NCBI GenBank assembly: GCA_963726335.1 | Contig: CAVSCD010000004.1 | Span: 248,001-312,000 of the forward strand | Reading direction: 5' to 3' | Source of the DNA: CAVSCD01 sp963726335 | Lineage (GTDB): Bacteria; Acidobacteriota; Aminicenantia; Aminicenantales; UBA8522 | Length of the DNA stretch: 64,000 nt | Shown: in pieces, positions 8,528 through 16,760 of the stretch | Layout: the number at the start of each line of letters is the position of its first letter | How positions within the stretch are numbered: position 1 is the first letter of the stretch | The notes under the pieces: model-generated | Told to the model about the DNA's origin: nothing | Seen by the model: only the letters and a program-made list of their open reading frames with translations | Databases searched by the model: none | Program-made: the position numbers and the translations under genes

Positions 8528-8558
8528 ATTATAATATTTCCGCCGCTGGAGAAGTCAA
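8528..8558 (-). promoter_or_regulatory. Promoter of the phosphatase/kinase/transporter run
   Basis: On the minus strand TTGACT (8553-8558) is followed by TATTAT after 16 bp; an overlapping perfect TATAAT (8528-8533) lies at 19 bp. It is about 40-50 bp before the phosphatase start and is the only clear promoter upstream of the five co-directional genes. Confidence 0.55.
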
Positions 8559-8588
8559 ATCGAGATCGTCCATGTCCTGCATCTCTAT

Positions 8589-8601
8589 TCGTATGATACG
8601 A
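8589..8601. promoter_or_regulatory. Perfect 13-bp palindrome TCGTATGATACGA
   Basis: TCGTAT-G-ATACGA is perfectly symmetric and lies about 30 bp upstream of the phosphatase -35 box, a typical activator or repressor position. The core TATGATA recurs at 30409-30420 and 53831-53842. The binding protein is unknown; GntR/FadR-type regulators often use such odd-centred palindromes. Confidence 0.4.
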
Positions 8602-8841
8602 GATGGTCATCGGAAGGGTCGCATGGCGCCGGTCTCTGCGCGCCCGGAGCGACGGGGATCCCTCTCCTTTGGAGCGCGCAAACAGTCGTTGACGGGTGAG
8701 GCGCGAGGACGCACAGAGATGCACCATGACAGGACCCTTTTGAGGGGTAACACCAGCACACAAAAAAAGGTGCTTCCTTGTCCAGGGACCGACACATGCT
8801 ATAAGTAAATGGGGCTAGGCCTATAGGGAGTACTTTAAGCG
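8602..8841. other. Non-coding stretch between phosphatase promoter and rpoD
   Basis: About 240 bp with no convincing gene on either strand. On the minus strand a T7 tract (8762-8768) follows rpoD by about 75 nt and may mark transcript termination, but I could not fold a strong stem before it. Nothing recognisable as a riboswitch or tRNA. Confidence 0.4.
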
Positions 8842-10359
8842 TCAGACGGGGGTGGAATCGGACAGGAATGAGCGCAGCTTGCCGGTCCGACCGAAGCTCT
8901 CGAGCTTTCGCAGCGCCTTGGCCTCGATCTGGCGGATCCGCTCACGGGTCACCTTGAAGACGTCGCCGACCTCCTCGAGGGTGTGCTCCTTGCCGTCCAT
9001 CAGCCCGAAGCGGAGCTTCAAGACTTCCGCCTCCCTTTCGGTGAGGTTGTCCAGGGCGTGCTCGATCTGCTCCCTGAGATTGCGGTGGATGACCGTGTCC
9101 TCGGGGGAGGGGCTGGTCTTGTCCTCGATAAACTCGCCCAGGCGGCTCTCCTCTTCGTCCCCGATCGGCGCGTCGAGCGATACCGACTCCTGCGAGGCCT
9201 TGATGATCTCGCGGATCTTGGGGACCGACAGGACCATTTTTCGGGCCAACTCCTCGTGCGTCGGCTCCCGGCCTTTGTCCTGGACATAGGTCTGGGTGAT
9301 CTTTTTCAGGCGATTGATCGTTTCGACCATGTGGACGGGAATCCGGATCGTCCGGGCCTGGTCGGCGATCGAGCGGGTGATCGCCTGCTTGATCCACCAG
9401 GTGGCGTAGGTCGAGAACTTATAGCCGCGGCGGTAATCGAATTTCTCCACGGCCCTCATGAGTCCGATATTCCCTTCCTGGATGAGGTCCAGGAAGCCCA
9501 GGCCGCGGTGGGTGTATTTCTTGGCGATCGATACGACCAGCCTCAGGTTGGCTTCGACCAGCTCTTTCTTGGCCCTTTCGCTGAGCTGCTTGCCCAGGCT
9601 GATCTCGCGCAGGATCTGCAGGGACTCGGCGCAGCTCACCCCGGTCCTTTCCTGGGTTTCCCTGAGTCTCTTGTTGGCGTCGGCGATCTTCCGCCGGAGG
9701 TCGGTCCTCCTGTCGGCGTCCCGCGTCCGGCGGAAGCTCTGGGCCCACTCTTCCTTTTTTTCCGCCAGCTCGTTGTAGTCCTGAAAAGCGGTCCGGACCC
9801 GGTCGATGATCTCCTCGAGACGCGGCGGCCAGACGCTCAGGGTGGCGATCAGCTCGATCTGCTCGTTCACCACGCGGCCGCGCCGGAACACGGTCTTTTT
9901 GCGCGCCGGTATCCTCCGGAGCCTGGCTTGCCGCTCCCGGAGTTTCTTGAAGGTCGCCAGGAGCGCTTTCCGGTGCGCCTCGAGCTTGTCTTCCTCCAGG
10001 TCCTCCCCGCAGTCAAAGAGCTCCGGCAGGGAAGCCGGGTCAGCTTTGATCTTGTCTTCGAAACCCGCCAGCTCGTTCATCAACAGATTCGTCCGGGTCA
10101 GGGCTTTGAGGATCGTCTTCTGGCCCCTCTCGATCTGCTTGGCCAGGGTGATCTCTCCCTCGCGGGTCAGGAGGGAAATGCTGCCCATATCCCTCAGATA
10201 GAGCTTGACCGGGTCGGCGATGGGGTCGTCGCCGTCCACGAACGTCACCCGCCGGAGGGGGCTCCGGATCTTCAGCAGCCATTCGACGTCGTCTTCATAA
10301 TCCTGCGTGTCACGAATCGGATGCTTGGGACGCTGAAAAGGAGGGTCGTCTTTTTTCAT
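8842..10359 (-). CDS. rpoD: RNA polymerase primary sigma factor RpoD
   Basis: 505 aa from the ATG at 10359 (GTG two codons earlier possible). Region 1.2 (DPVKLYLRDMGSISLLTREG), region 2 (ANLRLVVSIAKKYTHRGLGF and the -10 reading helix with YATWWIKQAITRSI), region 3 (RIPVHMVETINRLKK) and region 4 (LTEREAEVLKLRFGL; VTRERIRQIEAKALRKL) are all present. There is a non-conserved insert between regions 1.2 and 2.1 (about residues 90-250), as in other group 1 factors, and no long region 1.1. Directs housekeeping transcription; the TTGACA/TATAAT-like boxes found across the window fit this. Flanked by the kinase run and by the divergent STAS gene. Confidence 0.95.
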   Translation of the reverse strand: MKKDDPPFQRPKHPIRDTQDYEDDVEWLLKIRSPLRRVTFVDGDDPIADPVKLYLRDMGSISLLTREGEITLAKQIERGQKTILKALTRTNLLMNELAGFEDKIKADPASLPELFDCGEDLEEDKLEAHRKALLATFKKLRERQARLRRIPARKKTVFRRGRVVNEQIELIATLSVWPPRLEEIIDRVRTAFQDYNELAEKKEEWAQSFRRTRDADRRTDLRRKIADANKRLRETQERTGVSCAESLQILREISLGKQLSERAKKELVEANLRLVVSIAKKYTHRGLGFLDLIQEGNIGLMRAVEKFDYRRGYKFSTYATWWIKQAITRSIADQARTIRIPVHMVETINRLKKITQTYVQDKGREPTHEELARKMVLSVPKIREIIKASQESVSLDAPIGDEEESRLGEFIEDKTSPSPEDTVIHRNLREQIEHALDNLTEREAEVLKLRFGLMDGKEHTLEEVGDVFKVTRERIRQIEAKALRKLESFGRTGKLRSFLSDSTPV

Positions 10360-10438
10360 AAACACCAGCCCGCTGATCCACTCACTCTAAGTATCCCACT
10401 CCCTCTTGGGCCCGTTACCCAGACTTTCTGTCGAATTC

Positions 10439-10467
10439 AATATCAAATATTATCGCGGCTTTGTCAA
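10439..10467 (-). promoter_or_regulatory. Promoter of rpoD
   Basis: On the minus strand a perfect TTGACA (10462-10467) is followed after exactly 17 bp by GATATT (10439-10444). Transcription would start near 10432, leaving a leader of about 70 nt before the rpoD ATG. Confidence 0.6.
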
Positions 10468-10548
10468 GAAATTTCCGCCGGCGCCGGCGTGTTGATTTTT
10501 AAAGGCGATTTGCCGATAATAGCCAAAGGTCACGGCAAGGAGCTCGAG

Positions 10549-10893
10549 ATGAAGATCACCTCCAGGCTGGAGAACGAAATCGTGGTTTTCGATATCGACG
10601 GGGAGATCAAGCGCTCCCCGGACATCACCGACATCACCCTTCACCAGCTCGTCAAGGAGCAGCTTGACGCCGGTCACCGCAAAATCCTCATAAATTTCTC
10701 CCGGGTGGAGTTCATCGACAGCTACGGCGTCGGCGAGATCCTGGCCAGTCACATCTCCGTCAGCAACATCGGCGGCCAGCTGAAACTGGCCCGGCTCTCG
10801 AAAAAGCTCTTCCTCATCTTCCAGGTGACCGGCCTGATCAGGGTCCTGCACATCGCCGACGACGAAGACACCGCGCTGAAGGACTTCAACTAG
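10549..10893 (+). CDS. rsbV: STAS-domain anti-anti-sigma factor (RsbV-like)
   Basis: 114 aa; ATG at 10549 with AAGGAG 6 nt upstream, which fixes the start inside a longer open frame antisense to rpoD. Typical STAS fold: opening beta strands (MKITSRLENEIVVFDIDGEI), then the signature FSRVEFIDSYGVGEILASHI, whose Asp-Ser motif carries the serine phosphorylated by RsbW-type kinases. When unphosphorylated such proteins bind the RsbW kinase and free its partner. The PP2C phosphatase that would dephosphorylate it is the next gene, and the RsbW-like kinase is at 2926-3342. Confidence 0.9.
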   Translation: MKITSRLENEIVVFDIDGEIKRSPDITDITLHQLVKEQLDAGHRKILINFSRVEFIDSYGVGEILASHISVSNIGGQLKLARLSKKLFLIFQVTGLIRVLHIADDEDTALKDFN

Positions 10894-10911
10894 AGAAGAA
10901 GTCCGTTCCCC

Positions 10912-10941
10912 TTGAACCCCCCTCCCGATGGGCGGTATAAT
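10912..10941 (+). promoter_or_regulatory. Promoter of the FHA-GAF-PP2C gene
   Basis: TTGAAC (10912-10917), 18 bp, perfect TATAAT (10936-10941). The start would fall near 10948, only about 10 nt before the ATG at 10958; this argues against the earlier in-frame ATG at 10928 and predicts a nearly leaderless mRNA. Confidence 0.6.
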
Positions 10942-10957
10942 CGGAACGGACGATACG

Positions 10958-12637
10958 ATGTCGAGACTTTTTGTCTATCCGAAAAAGGGCGAGACGTACT
11001 GGTTCAACCTGGAGAAGGACAAGACCACCATCGGCCGGTCCGAAGACAACGATATCGCCCTGGCCGATCCGTTTTCCTCCGGCCATCACGTCCTGATCGT
11101 CAGCGCCGAGGGCGGCGGCTACCGGATCCGCGACAGCGGGAGCAAGAACGGAACGTTTCTCAACGGCAAGAAGGTCGCCGGCGAGATCGGGCTCAAGAAG
11201 GGGGACGAGATCCTGGTCGGGTCGACCCGGATCATCTTCGACAAAGAGGTCTCCAGCAATGTTGAGGTCACGGAAATCGTATCTCCGTCCCGGAATATCA
11301 ACACCATCATCCACCTCAACGACATCCTGAAGAAGCGCGACATCGAGACGACCATCCAGGAAATGGCCACCCCCGCCGATTTCCTGAAAGCGAAATCGGA
11401 TTTCCGGATGATGGCCGTGATCAACGCGGTCAGCCAGGCGCTCGTCTTGCATCAGCCGTTGGCCGAGCTGATGGAGCGCATCATGGACCTCATCTCCGAG
11501 AACGTGCCGATGGACCGGGGCGTGCTGATGCTCAAGGAAGGGAACCCGCCGCAGCCCATCCCCAAGGTCATCCGGATCAACAACCGCAACCTGGCGCGGC
11601 AGAAGATCATGGTCAGCCAGAGCATCGTCAACATGGTCCTGGACAAGCACTCCGCGGTGCTCATCACCGACGCCCAACAGGACCCCCGGTTCAGCACGAA
11701 GGACAGCGTCATCCGCTCGAACATCCACTCCGCGATGTGCGTCCCCCTCTGGAACAACCGCGAGATCATCGGCGTTCTGTACGCCGACCGGACCGCTCTC
11801 CTCGACCATTTCACCGAGGACGACCTGCGCCTGCTGACCCTGCTCGCGAACCTGGCCGCCGTGAAGATCGAGAACGCCGAGGCCATCGAGAAGATGATCG
11901 AGACGGAAAGGATCAAGGGGGAAATCACCCAGGCCGCCCAGATCCAAAAGGACCTGCTGCCGAAGCAGAACCCCGTCTGCCAGAATTTCGACATCGCCGG
12001 GATGAACATCCCCTGCGACCAGGTGGGGGGAGACTACTATGATTTCATCCCCATGGGCCCCGGCCGGCTGGGGATCATCATCGCCGACGTGTCGGGCAAG
12101 GGGATCAGCGCCTCCCTGCTGATGGCTTCGCTAAGGGCGGCGCTTCTCGTCGAGATCCGGCCCCAGGTCAAGATCGACGACATGGCCTGCCGCCTCAACG
12201 ATTTCGTCCACCGGAGCGCCGCCATCAACCGGTTCATCACCTTTTTCTTTTGCGAGCTGGAGCTCGCGACGGGCGCGCTGAGGTTCATCAACGCGGGCCA
12301 CAACCCTCCGGTCCTGATCGAAAAGCGCGGTGAGATCAGCCGGCTCGAACCGGGCGGGTTCTGCCTGGGCATGTTCCCGTCGGTTGTCTACGAGGCCAAG
12401 GAGGTCTGTTTGGGGGTCGGCGACACGGTCGTCTTCTACACCGACGGGGTGACCGACGCCCGGGACACCGAGAACAGGGAGTTCGGCGAGGAAGGTCTCA
12501 TCGGCGCGGTCGAGAAGAACATCAAGCTGCCGGCGGACGGGATCGTCGACAAGGTCAGCGCCGAGCTGAAAGCCTTCACGACGGGAGCGCCCCCGTTCGA
12601 CGACATGACGCTGATCATCATGAAAAGGACGGCCTGA
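10958..12637 (+). CDS. FHA-GAF-PP2C (SpoIIE-type) serine phosphatase, RsbU/RsbP-like
   Basis: 559 aa. Residues about 1-100 are an FHA domain (TTIGRSEDNDIAL, SSGHHVLI, DSGSKNGTFLNG), which binds phosphothreonine peptides. About 135-300 is a GAF sensor domain. The rest is a PP2C-type phosphatase with metal-binding Asp motifs GGDYYDF, IADVSGKGISASLL, YTDGVTDARD and FDDMTLII. Expected to dephosphorylate the neighbouring STAS protein when the GAF and/or FHA input is satisfied, so linking phosphothreonine signalling to a partner switch. The start at 10958 is preferred because the promoter's -10 box lies between it and the upstream ATG. No Hanks-type Ser/Thr kinase is in the window. Confidence 0.9.
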   Translation: MSRLFVYPKKGETYWFNLEKDKTTIGRSEDNDIALADPFSSGHHVLIVSAEGGGYRIRDSGSKNGTFLNGKKVAGEIGLKKGDEILVGSTRIIFDKEVSSNVEVTEIVSPSRNINTIIHLNDILKKRDIETTIQEMATPADFLKAKSDFRMMAVINAVSQALVLHQPLAELMERIMDLISENVPMDRGVLMLKEGNPPQPIPKVIRINNRNLARQKIMVSQSIVNMVLDKHSAVLITDAQQDPRFSTKDSVIRSNIHSAMCVPLWNNREIIGVLYADRTALLDHFTEDDLRLLTLLANLAAVKIENAEAIEKMIETERIKGEITQAAQIQKDLLPKQNPVCQNFDIAGMNIPCDQVGGDYYDFIPMGPGRLGIIIADVSGKGISASLLMASLRAALLVEIRPQVKIDDMACRLNDFVHRSAAINRFITFFFCELELATGALRFINAGHNPPVLIEKRGEISRLEPGGFCLGMFPSVVYEAKEVCLGVGDTVVFYTDGVTDARDTENREFGEEGLIGAVEKNIKLPADGIVDKVSAELKAFTTGAPPFDDMTLIIMKRTA

Positions 12638-12650
12638 GGCGGGTCTGTTG

Positions 12651-13766
12651 ATGGCGCCCGGCACAACCAAAGAGAGGCTGGCTTCTCTGGATGCCTTCCG
12701 CGGCATCACGATCGCCGGGATGATCCTGGTCAACAACCCCGGGAGCTGGGAGCACGTCTACCCGCCCTTGAGGCACGCCGCCTGGCACGGCTGGACTCCC
12801 ACCGACCTTGTGTTCCCGTTTTTCCTGTTCATCGTGGGTGTCGCCATCGCCCTCGCGCTGGGCCGGCGGGTCGGGGAGGGGCACTCGTCCGGACGGCTCC
12901 ACCGGAAGATCCTCATCCGAAGCGCCCTGATTTTTGCGGTCGGGCTGATGCTCCACCTTTTTCCCCGGTTCGACTTCGCGTCCGTGCGCATTCCGGGCGT
13001 CCTGCAGCGCATCGCCATTGGCTATCTCGCCGCGGCCTTGCTCTATATCCACTCGGGGCCGAAAGCGAGAATCGGCTTGGCGCTGGGGTCGATAGCGGCC
13101 TATTACCTGATCATGAAGTTCGTCCCGGTGCCCGGATACGGGGCCGGAGTATGGGACTATAACGGCAACCTGGAGAGCTATGTCGATACCCGGCTCCTGG
13201 CGGGACATCTCTATAAGCCGGAATTCGACCCCGAAGGCGTCCTGAGCACGCTGCCCGCTATCGGCACGACCCTCTTGGGGACGTTGGCCGGCGATTGGCT
13301 TCGGACGTCCCGGCGGGCGGGGATCAAGACCTCCGGCCTGGTGGCGGCGGGAGTCGTTCTGACACTCGCCGGCTTGGCCCTCAATCCGTACTTCCCGATC
13401 AACAAGCAGCTCTGGACGAGCACCTTTGTCCTGTTCACCGCCGGCACGGCCTGCCTGTTGCTGGCCGCCTGCTACCTGCTCATGGATGGATTGGGGTTCA
13501 AGAGGTGGGCGCTTCCGTTCGTCGTCCTCGGGACAAACGCCATCGCCGCCTATATCGGTTCGTCTCTGATGGTCAAACTGCTCAGGCTGGTGAAGGTCGG
13601 TTCGGGAAGCGAGAAGGTCGGTGTCATGTCCTGGGTTTATCAACATGCCTTTGTCCCCTGGGCCGGAAACCTTAATGGATCGCTCGCCTTTGCCGTGAGC
13701 TATGTTCTTCTCTGGCTGGCGCTCGTGGCCATCCTTTACCGCAAACGGGTCTTCATAAGGCTCTAA
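12651..13766 (+). CDS. HGSNAT/NagX-like membrane acyltransferase (DUF5009-type)
   Basis: 371 aa, about 10 membrane segments. The N-terminus (ERLASLDAFRGITIAGMILVNN) and the H-x-W-HGWTPTDLVFPFFLF block are the hallmarks of the heparan-alpha-glucosaminide N-acetyltransferase/NagX family, which transfers acetyl groups across the membrane to amino sugars. Starts 13 nt after the PP2C stop and is followed 31 nt later by the NamZ-like muramidase, so it probably serves amino-sugar or cell-wall sugar handling together with that gene. Substrate cannot be read from sequence. Confidence 0.82.
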   Translation: MAPGTTKERLASLDAFRGITIAGMILVNNPGSWEHVYPPLRHAAWHGWTPTDLVFPFFLFIVGVAIALALGRRVGEGHSSGRLHRKILIRSALIFAVGLMLHLFPRFDFASVRIPGVLQRIAIGYLAAALLYIHSGPKARIGLALGSIAAYYLIMKFVPVPGYGAGVWDYNGNLESYVDTRLLAGHLYKPEFDPEGVLSTLPAIGTTLLGTLAGDWLRTSRRAGIKTSGLVAAGVVLTLAGLALNPYFPINKQLWTSTFVLFTAGTACLLLAACYLLMDGLGFKRWALPFVVLGTNAIAAYIGSSLMVKLLRLVKVGSGSEKVGVMSWVYQHAFVPWAGNLNGSLAFAVSYVLLWLALVAILYRKRVFIRL

Positions 13767-13797
13767 GTCGAGCCGGCATATCACGAGGGAGGAGTCC

Positions 13798-15144
13798 ATG
13801 ACGCAGCATCGAACAACGCCGGCGGCCCGGCGGGCGGCGCTGACTATCATCCTCTCTGCGGCGGCCGTCTCCCTCATCTTCTCGTGTCGGGACAGAACCG
13901 GTTCCGTCCCGGCCCCGGCGGCCCGGGTCAGGACCGGGCTCGAGGTTCTCCTGGAGAGCCGCCTCGACCTGGTGAAGGGGAAACGGGTCGGCCTGATCGT
14001 CAACCCGACCGGTGTCGACACCCGGCTCCGGAGCGGCATCGACCTGCTGAAGGCCGCGGCCGGGGTCAGCCTGGTCGCCCTTTACGGGCCGGAGCACGGG
14101 GTGCGGGGCGATGCCCAGGCCGGCCAGTATGTGCCGTTCTATTTTGACCGGAGGTCCGGGCTTCCCGTGTTCAGCCTGTACGGTCAGTCCTTCAAGCCGG
14201 ATCCCGGGATGCTCAAGAATATCGACAGCTATATGAGGGCCTTCGATACCGACGCGTCGGGCGCAGGCAAGGTCCCGGAGAGCGCCATGATCAAGGATGT
14301 GGACACCTTGATCTTCGATATCCAGGAGGTGGGGACACGGGTCTATACGTATGTCGCCACCATGGCCTACGCGATGGAAGCGGCCGCCGAGAGCGGCATC
14401 GAGGTCATCGTTCTCGACCGGCCCAATCCTCTCAACGGGGCCGTCATGGAAGGCCCGGTCCTCGATTATCCCGAACTGAGCTCTTTCGTCGGACTTTACC
14501 CCATTCCCCAGAGATACGGGATGACGATCGGCGAGCTGGCCCTCCTGTTCAATGGGCAGTTCCTGAAAAAGAGAGCGAATTTGACGGTCATCCCCATGGA
14601 AGGTTGGCGCCGCGCCCTGTGGTTCGACGAGACGGGCCTGCCCTGGGTGATCCCCTCGCCGAACATGCCCACTCCGGATACGGCCATGGTCTATCCCGGC
14701 CAGGTGCTGATCGAGGGGACGAACATCTCCGAAGGCCGGGGGACGACGAAGCCGTTCGAGCTCTGCGGGGCGCCCTGGATCGACGGGTTCGAGCTGGCCC
14801 GTCGGCTGAACGCCCTCGGGCTCGAGGGCGTCGTTTTTCGAGAGGCCTGGTTCACGCCCACGTTTTCCAAGTTCGCCGGGGAGCTCTGCGGCGGCGTCCA
14901 AGTCCACGTCACGGACAGGAACCGGTACCGTCCGTTCGCCTCGACGATTCATCTCCTCAAGCTTGTCCGCGAGATGTACCCGGTCGAATTCGAGTTCCAC
15001 GCCGGCTATTTCGACAAGGTCGCGGGCAGCACGCAGGTCCGGGAGGCGCTGGAACGGAACGCGGCGGTCGAGGAGATCGTGGGAAGCTTCGCCGAAGGAT
15101 TAGCCGCCTTTGCCGACCTTCGCCGGCCCTATTTGCTATATTAA
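13798..15144 (+). CDS. namZ: NamZ-like exo-beta-N-acetylmuramidase (DUF1343, GH171), lipoprotein
   Basis: 448 aa; strong GGGAGGAG site before the ATG. N-terminal lipobox (SLIFSC, Cys30) predicts a lipid-anchored extracytoplasmic protein. The body carries DUF1343 landmarks: GKRVGLIVNPTGVD, LYGPEHGVRGDAQAG, LPVFSLYG, DTLIFDIQEVGTRVYTY, DRPNPLNG, PSPNMPTPDTAMVYPG and the EGTNISEGRGTTKPFE loop. The family founder NamZ releases MurNAc from peptidoglycan fragments. Its neighbour is an amino-sugar acyltransferase-like membrane protein; no MurQ or MurK is in the window. Length is normal for the family. Confidence 0.88.
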   Translation: MTQHRTTPAARRAALTIILSAAAVSLIFSCRDRTGSVPAPAARVRTGLEVLLESRLDLVKGKRVGLIVNPTGVDTRLRSGIDLLKAAAGVSLVALYGPEHGVRGDAQAGQYVPFYFDRRSGLPVFSLYGQSFKPDPGMLKNIDSYMRAFDTDASGAGKVPESAMIKDVDTLIFDIQEVGTRVYTYVATMAYAMEAAAESGIEVIVLDRPNPLNGAVMEGPVLDYPELSSFVGLYPIPQRYGMTIGELALLFNGQFLKKRANLTVIPMEGWRRALWFDETGLPWVIPSPNMPTPDTAMVYPGQVLIEGTNISEGRGTTKPFELCGAPWIDGFELARRLNALGLEGVVFREAWFTPTFSKFAGELCGGVQVHVTDRNRYRPFASTIHLLKLVREMYPVEFEFHAGYFDKVAGSTQVREALERNAAVEEIVGSFAEGLAAFADLRRPYLLY

Positions 15145-15155
15145 GGGAGATGCCC

Positions 15156-16727
15156 ATGATGACCGGTCGCGATTCCACCTATGCGCTGGCCTCTCCGCTG
15201 GCCGGGCTCATCGACAAGTGCCCGGCGGACTTCACCCGCGCGGATTTCCTGAGGATCATCGGCGAGCGTCACATCGAGCGTCTCACCTTCCATTACACCG
15301 CGCTCGACGGCAAGCTCAAGGAGCTCAAGCTCCCGGTCGCCAACGGCGCCGAGGCCGACAGCATCCTGGCGAAGGGGGAAAGAGTCGACGGGTCGTCGCT
15401 GTTCAAGGGCATGGTCGACGCTTCGCTCTCCGATCTCTACGTCGTCCCTGTCTACCGGACGGCGTTCTTGAACCCGTTCGACGAGGGCAGCCTGGACTTC
15501 ATCTGCCGGTATCTCACCAAGGATGGGGAGCTGGCGCCGTTCGCGCCGGACAGCATCCTTTCCCATGCCGCCGGGGCCTTTCGAGGCCGCTCCGGCTTCG
15601 AGCTCAAGGCCCTGGGCGAGCTCGAATTTTTTCTGCTCAGCCCTCAGGGACCGCGTCTCTATCCGGCCCTCAAGCAGAACGGCTATCACGCCTCGTCCCC
15701 CTTCATGAAGAGCGGCGAGATCCTGAACGAGATCGTTCGCCATATCACCCAGATCACCGGTTCGGTCAAGTACGCCCACAGCGAGGTCGGTTACGTGGAG
15801 AGCGTCCGGAGCGACCTTGAGGAGATCCGCGGCAAGCAGGCCGAGCAGCTCGAAGTCGAGTACCTGCCGCTGCCTGTCGAGGAGATGGCCGACGCTCTCG
15901 TCCTCGGCCGCTGGCTCATCCGCAACACGGCCTACCGGCACGGGTGCGTGGCGACGTTCACCCCCAAGATCGAGGAAGGAGTCGCCGGCAACGGGCTGCA
16001 TTTCCACATGGAACTCCTGCGCGACGGCCGGAACGTCATGGTCGACGAAGACGGTCACATTTCCCAGCCCGCCCGCCGGCTGATCGGCGGGCTGTGCCAG
16101 TACGCCGACTCCCTGACGGCTTTCGGCAATACGGTCTCGTCCGCCTACCTCCGGCTCGTGCCCAACCAGGAAGCCCCAACCCGGATCTGCTGGAGCGACC
16201 TGAACCGAAGCGCCATGATCCGCGTGCCGCTGGGCTGGTCGAACCTGCCGCACCTGGCGAAACGCCTCAACCCTCAGGAAACGAAACCTTTCCAGGAGGC
16301 CTCCAGCCGGCAGACGGTGGAGCTCAGGAGCCCGGACGGCAGCGCCATCACCCACCTGCTTCTGGCCGGCATCGTCATGGCGGCCGATTGGGGTTTCCGG
16401 GACGATGACTCGTTGTTCAAAAAAGACTTGCCCTTGGAGCTGGCCGAAAAGCTCTACGTCAAAGGGAATGTCTTTACGGACCCGGCGCTGCTCCAGAAGC
16501 TCCCGGCGCTGCCGCGGAGCTGCGTCGAGTCGAGCCGGGTCCTTCTCGAGAAGCGGGATCTCTACGAGCGCGACGGGATCTTTCCGCCGAGCATCATCGA
16601 TTACATGGCCCGCCTCCTCCAGGCCGAAAACGACGAAGCGATGAATAGGAAGCTGGCCGACCTGCCCGCCGACGACAGGCTGCATGAGACACGAAAGATC
16701 ATGCACAAGGATCTCCACCGCCATTGA
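15156..16727 (+). CDS. Glutamine synthetase family protein
   Basis: 523 aa from the second of three nearby ATGs, 6 nt after AAGGGAG; it begins 11 nt after the muramidase gene. The catalytic domain is recognisable by ALGELEFFLL, GNGLHFHMEL (ATP/metal), LVPNQEAPTRICWSDLNRSAMIRVP and the VELRSPDGSAITHLLLA block. About 60 residues longer than common GlnA, with an extra C-terminal helical tail, so it may be a glutamine synthetase-like ligase (for example gamma-glutamyl-amine type) and not the housekeeping enzyme. No glnB or glnK neighbour. Confidence 0.82.
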   Translation: MMTGRDSTYALASPLAGLIDKCPADFTRADFLRIIGERHIERLTFHYTALDGKLKELKLPVANGAEADSILAKGERVDGSSLFKGMVDASLSDLYVVPVYRTAFLNPFDEGSLDFICRYLTKDGELAPFAPDSILSHAAGAFRGRSGFELKALGELEFFLLSPQGPRLYPALKQNGYHASSPFMKSGEILNEIVRHITQITGSVKYAHSEVGYVESVRSDLEEIRGKQAEQLEVEYLPLPVEEMADALVLGRWLIRNTAYRHGCVATFTPKIEEGVAGNGLHFHMELLRDGRNVMVDEDGHISQPARRLIGGLCQYADSLTAFGNTVSSAYLRLVPNQEAPTRICWSDLNRSAMIRVPLGWSNLPHLAKRLNPQETKPFQEASSRQTVELRSPDGSAITHLLLAGIVMAADWGFRDDDSLFKKDLPLELAEKLYVKGNVFTDPALLQKLPALPRSCVESSRVLLEKRDLYERDGIFPPSIIDYMARLLQAENDEAMNRKLADLPADDRLHETRKIMHKDLHRH

Positions 16728-16760
16728 GCGAAGAAACGCTAACCTAAGGACTAACCCGAA

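Noticed and set aside
8602..8841. Possible small RNA or riboswitch upstream of the phosphatase run
   Set aside because: Several short stems can be drawn, but none matches a class I know and no conserved core was seen.
8983..10548. Long plus-strand extension upstream of the STAS gene
   Set aside because: It is antisense to rpoD; the STAS start is fixed by AAGGAG and the domain boundary at 10549.
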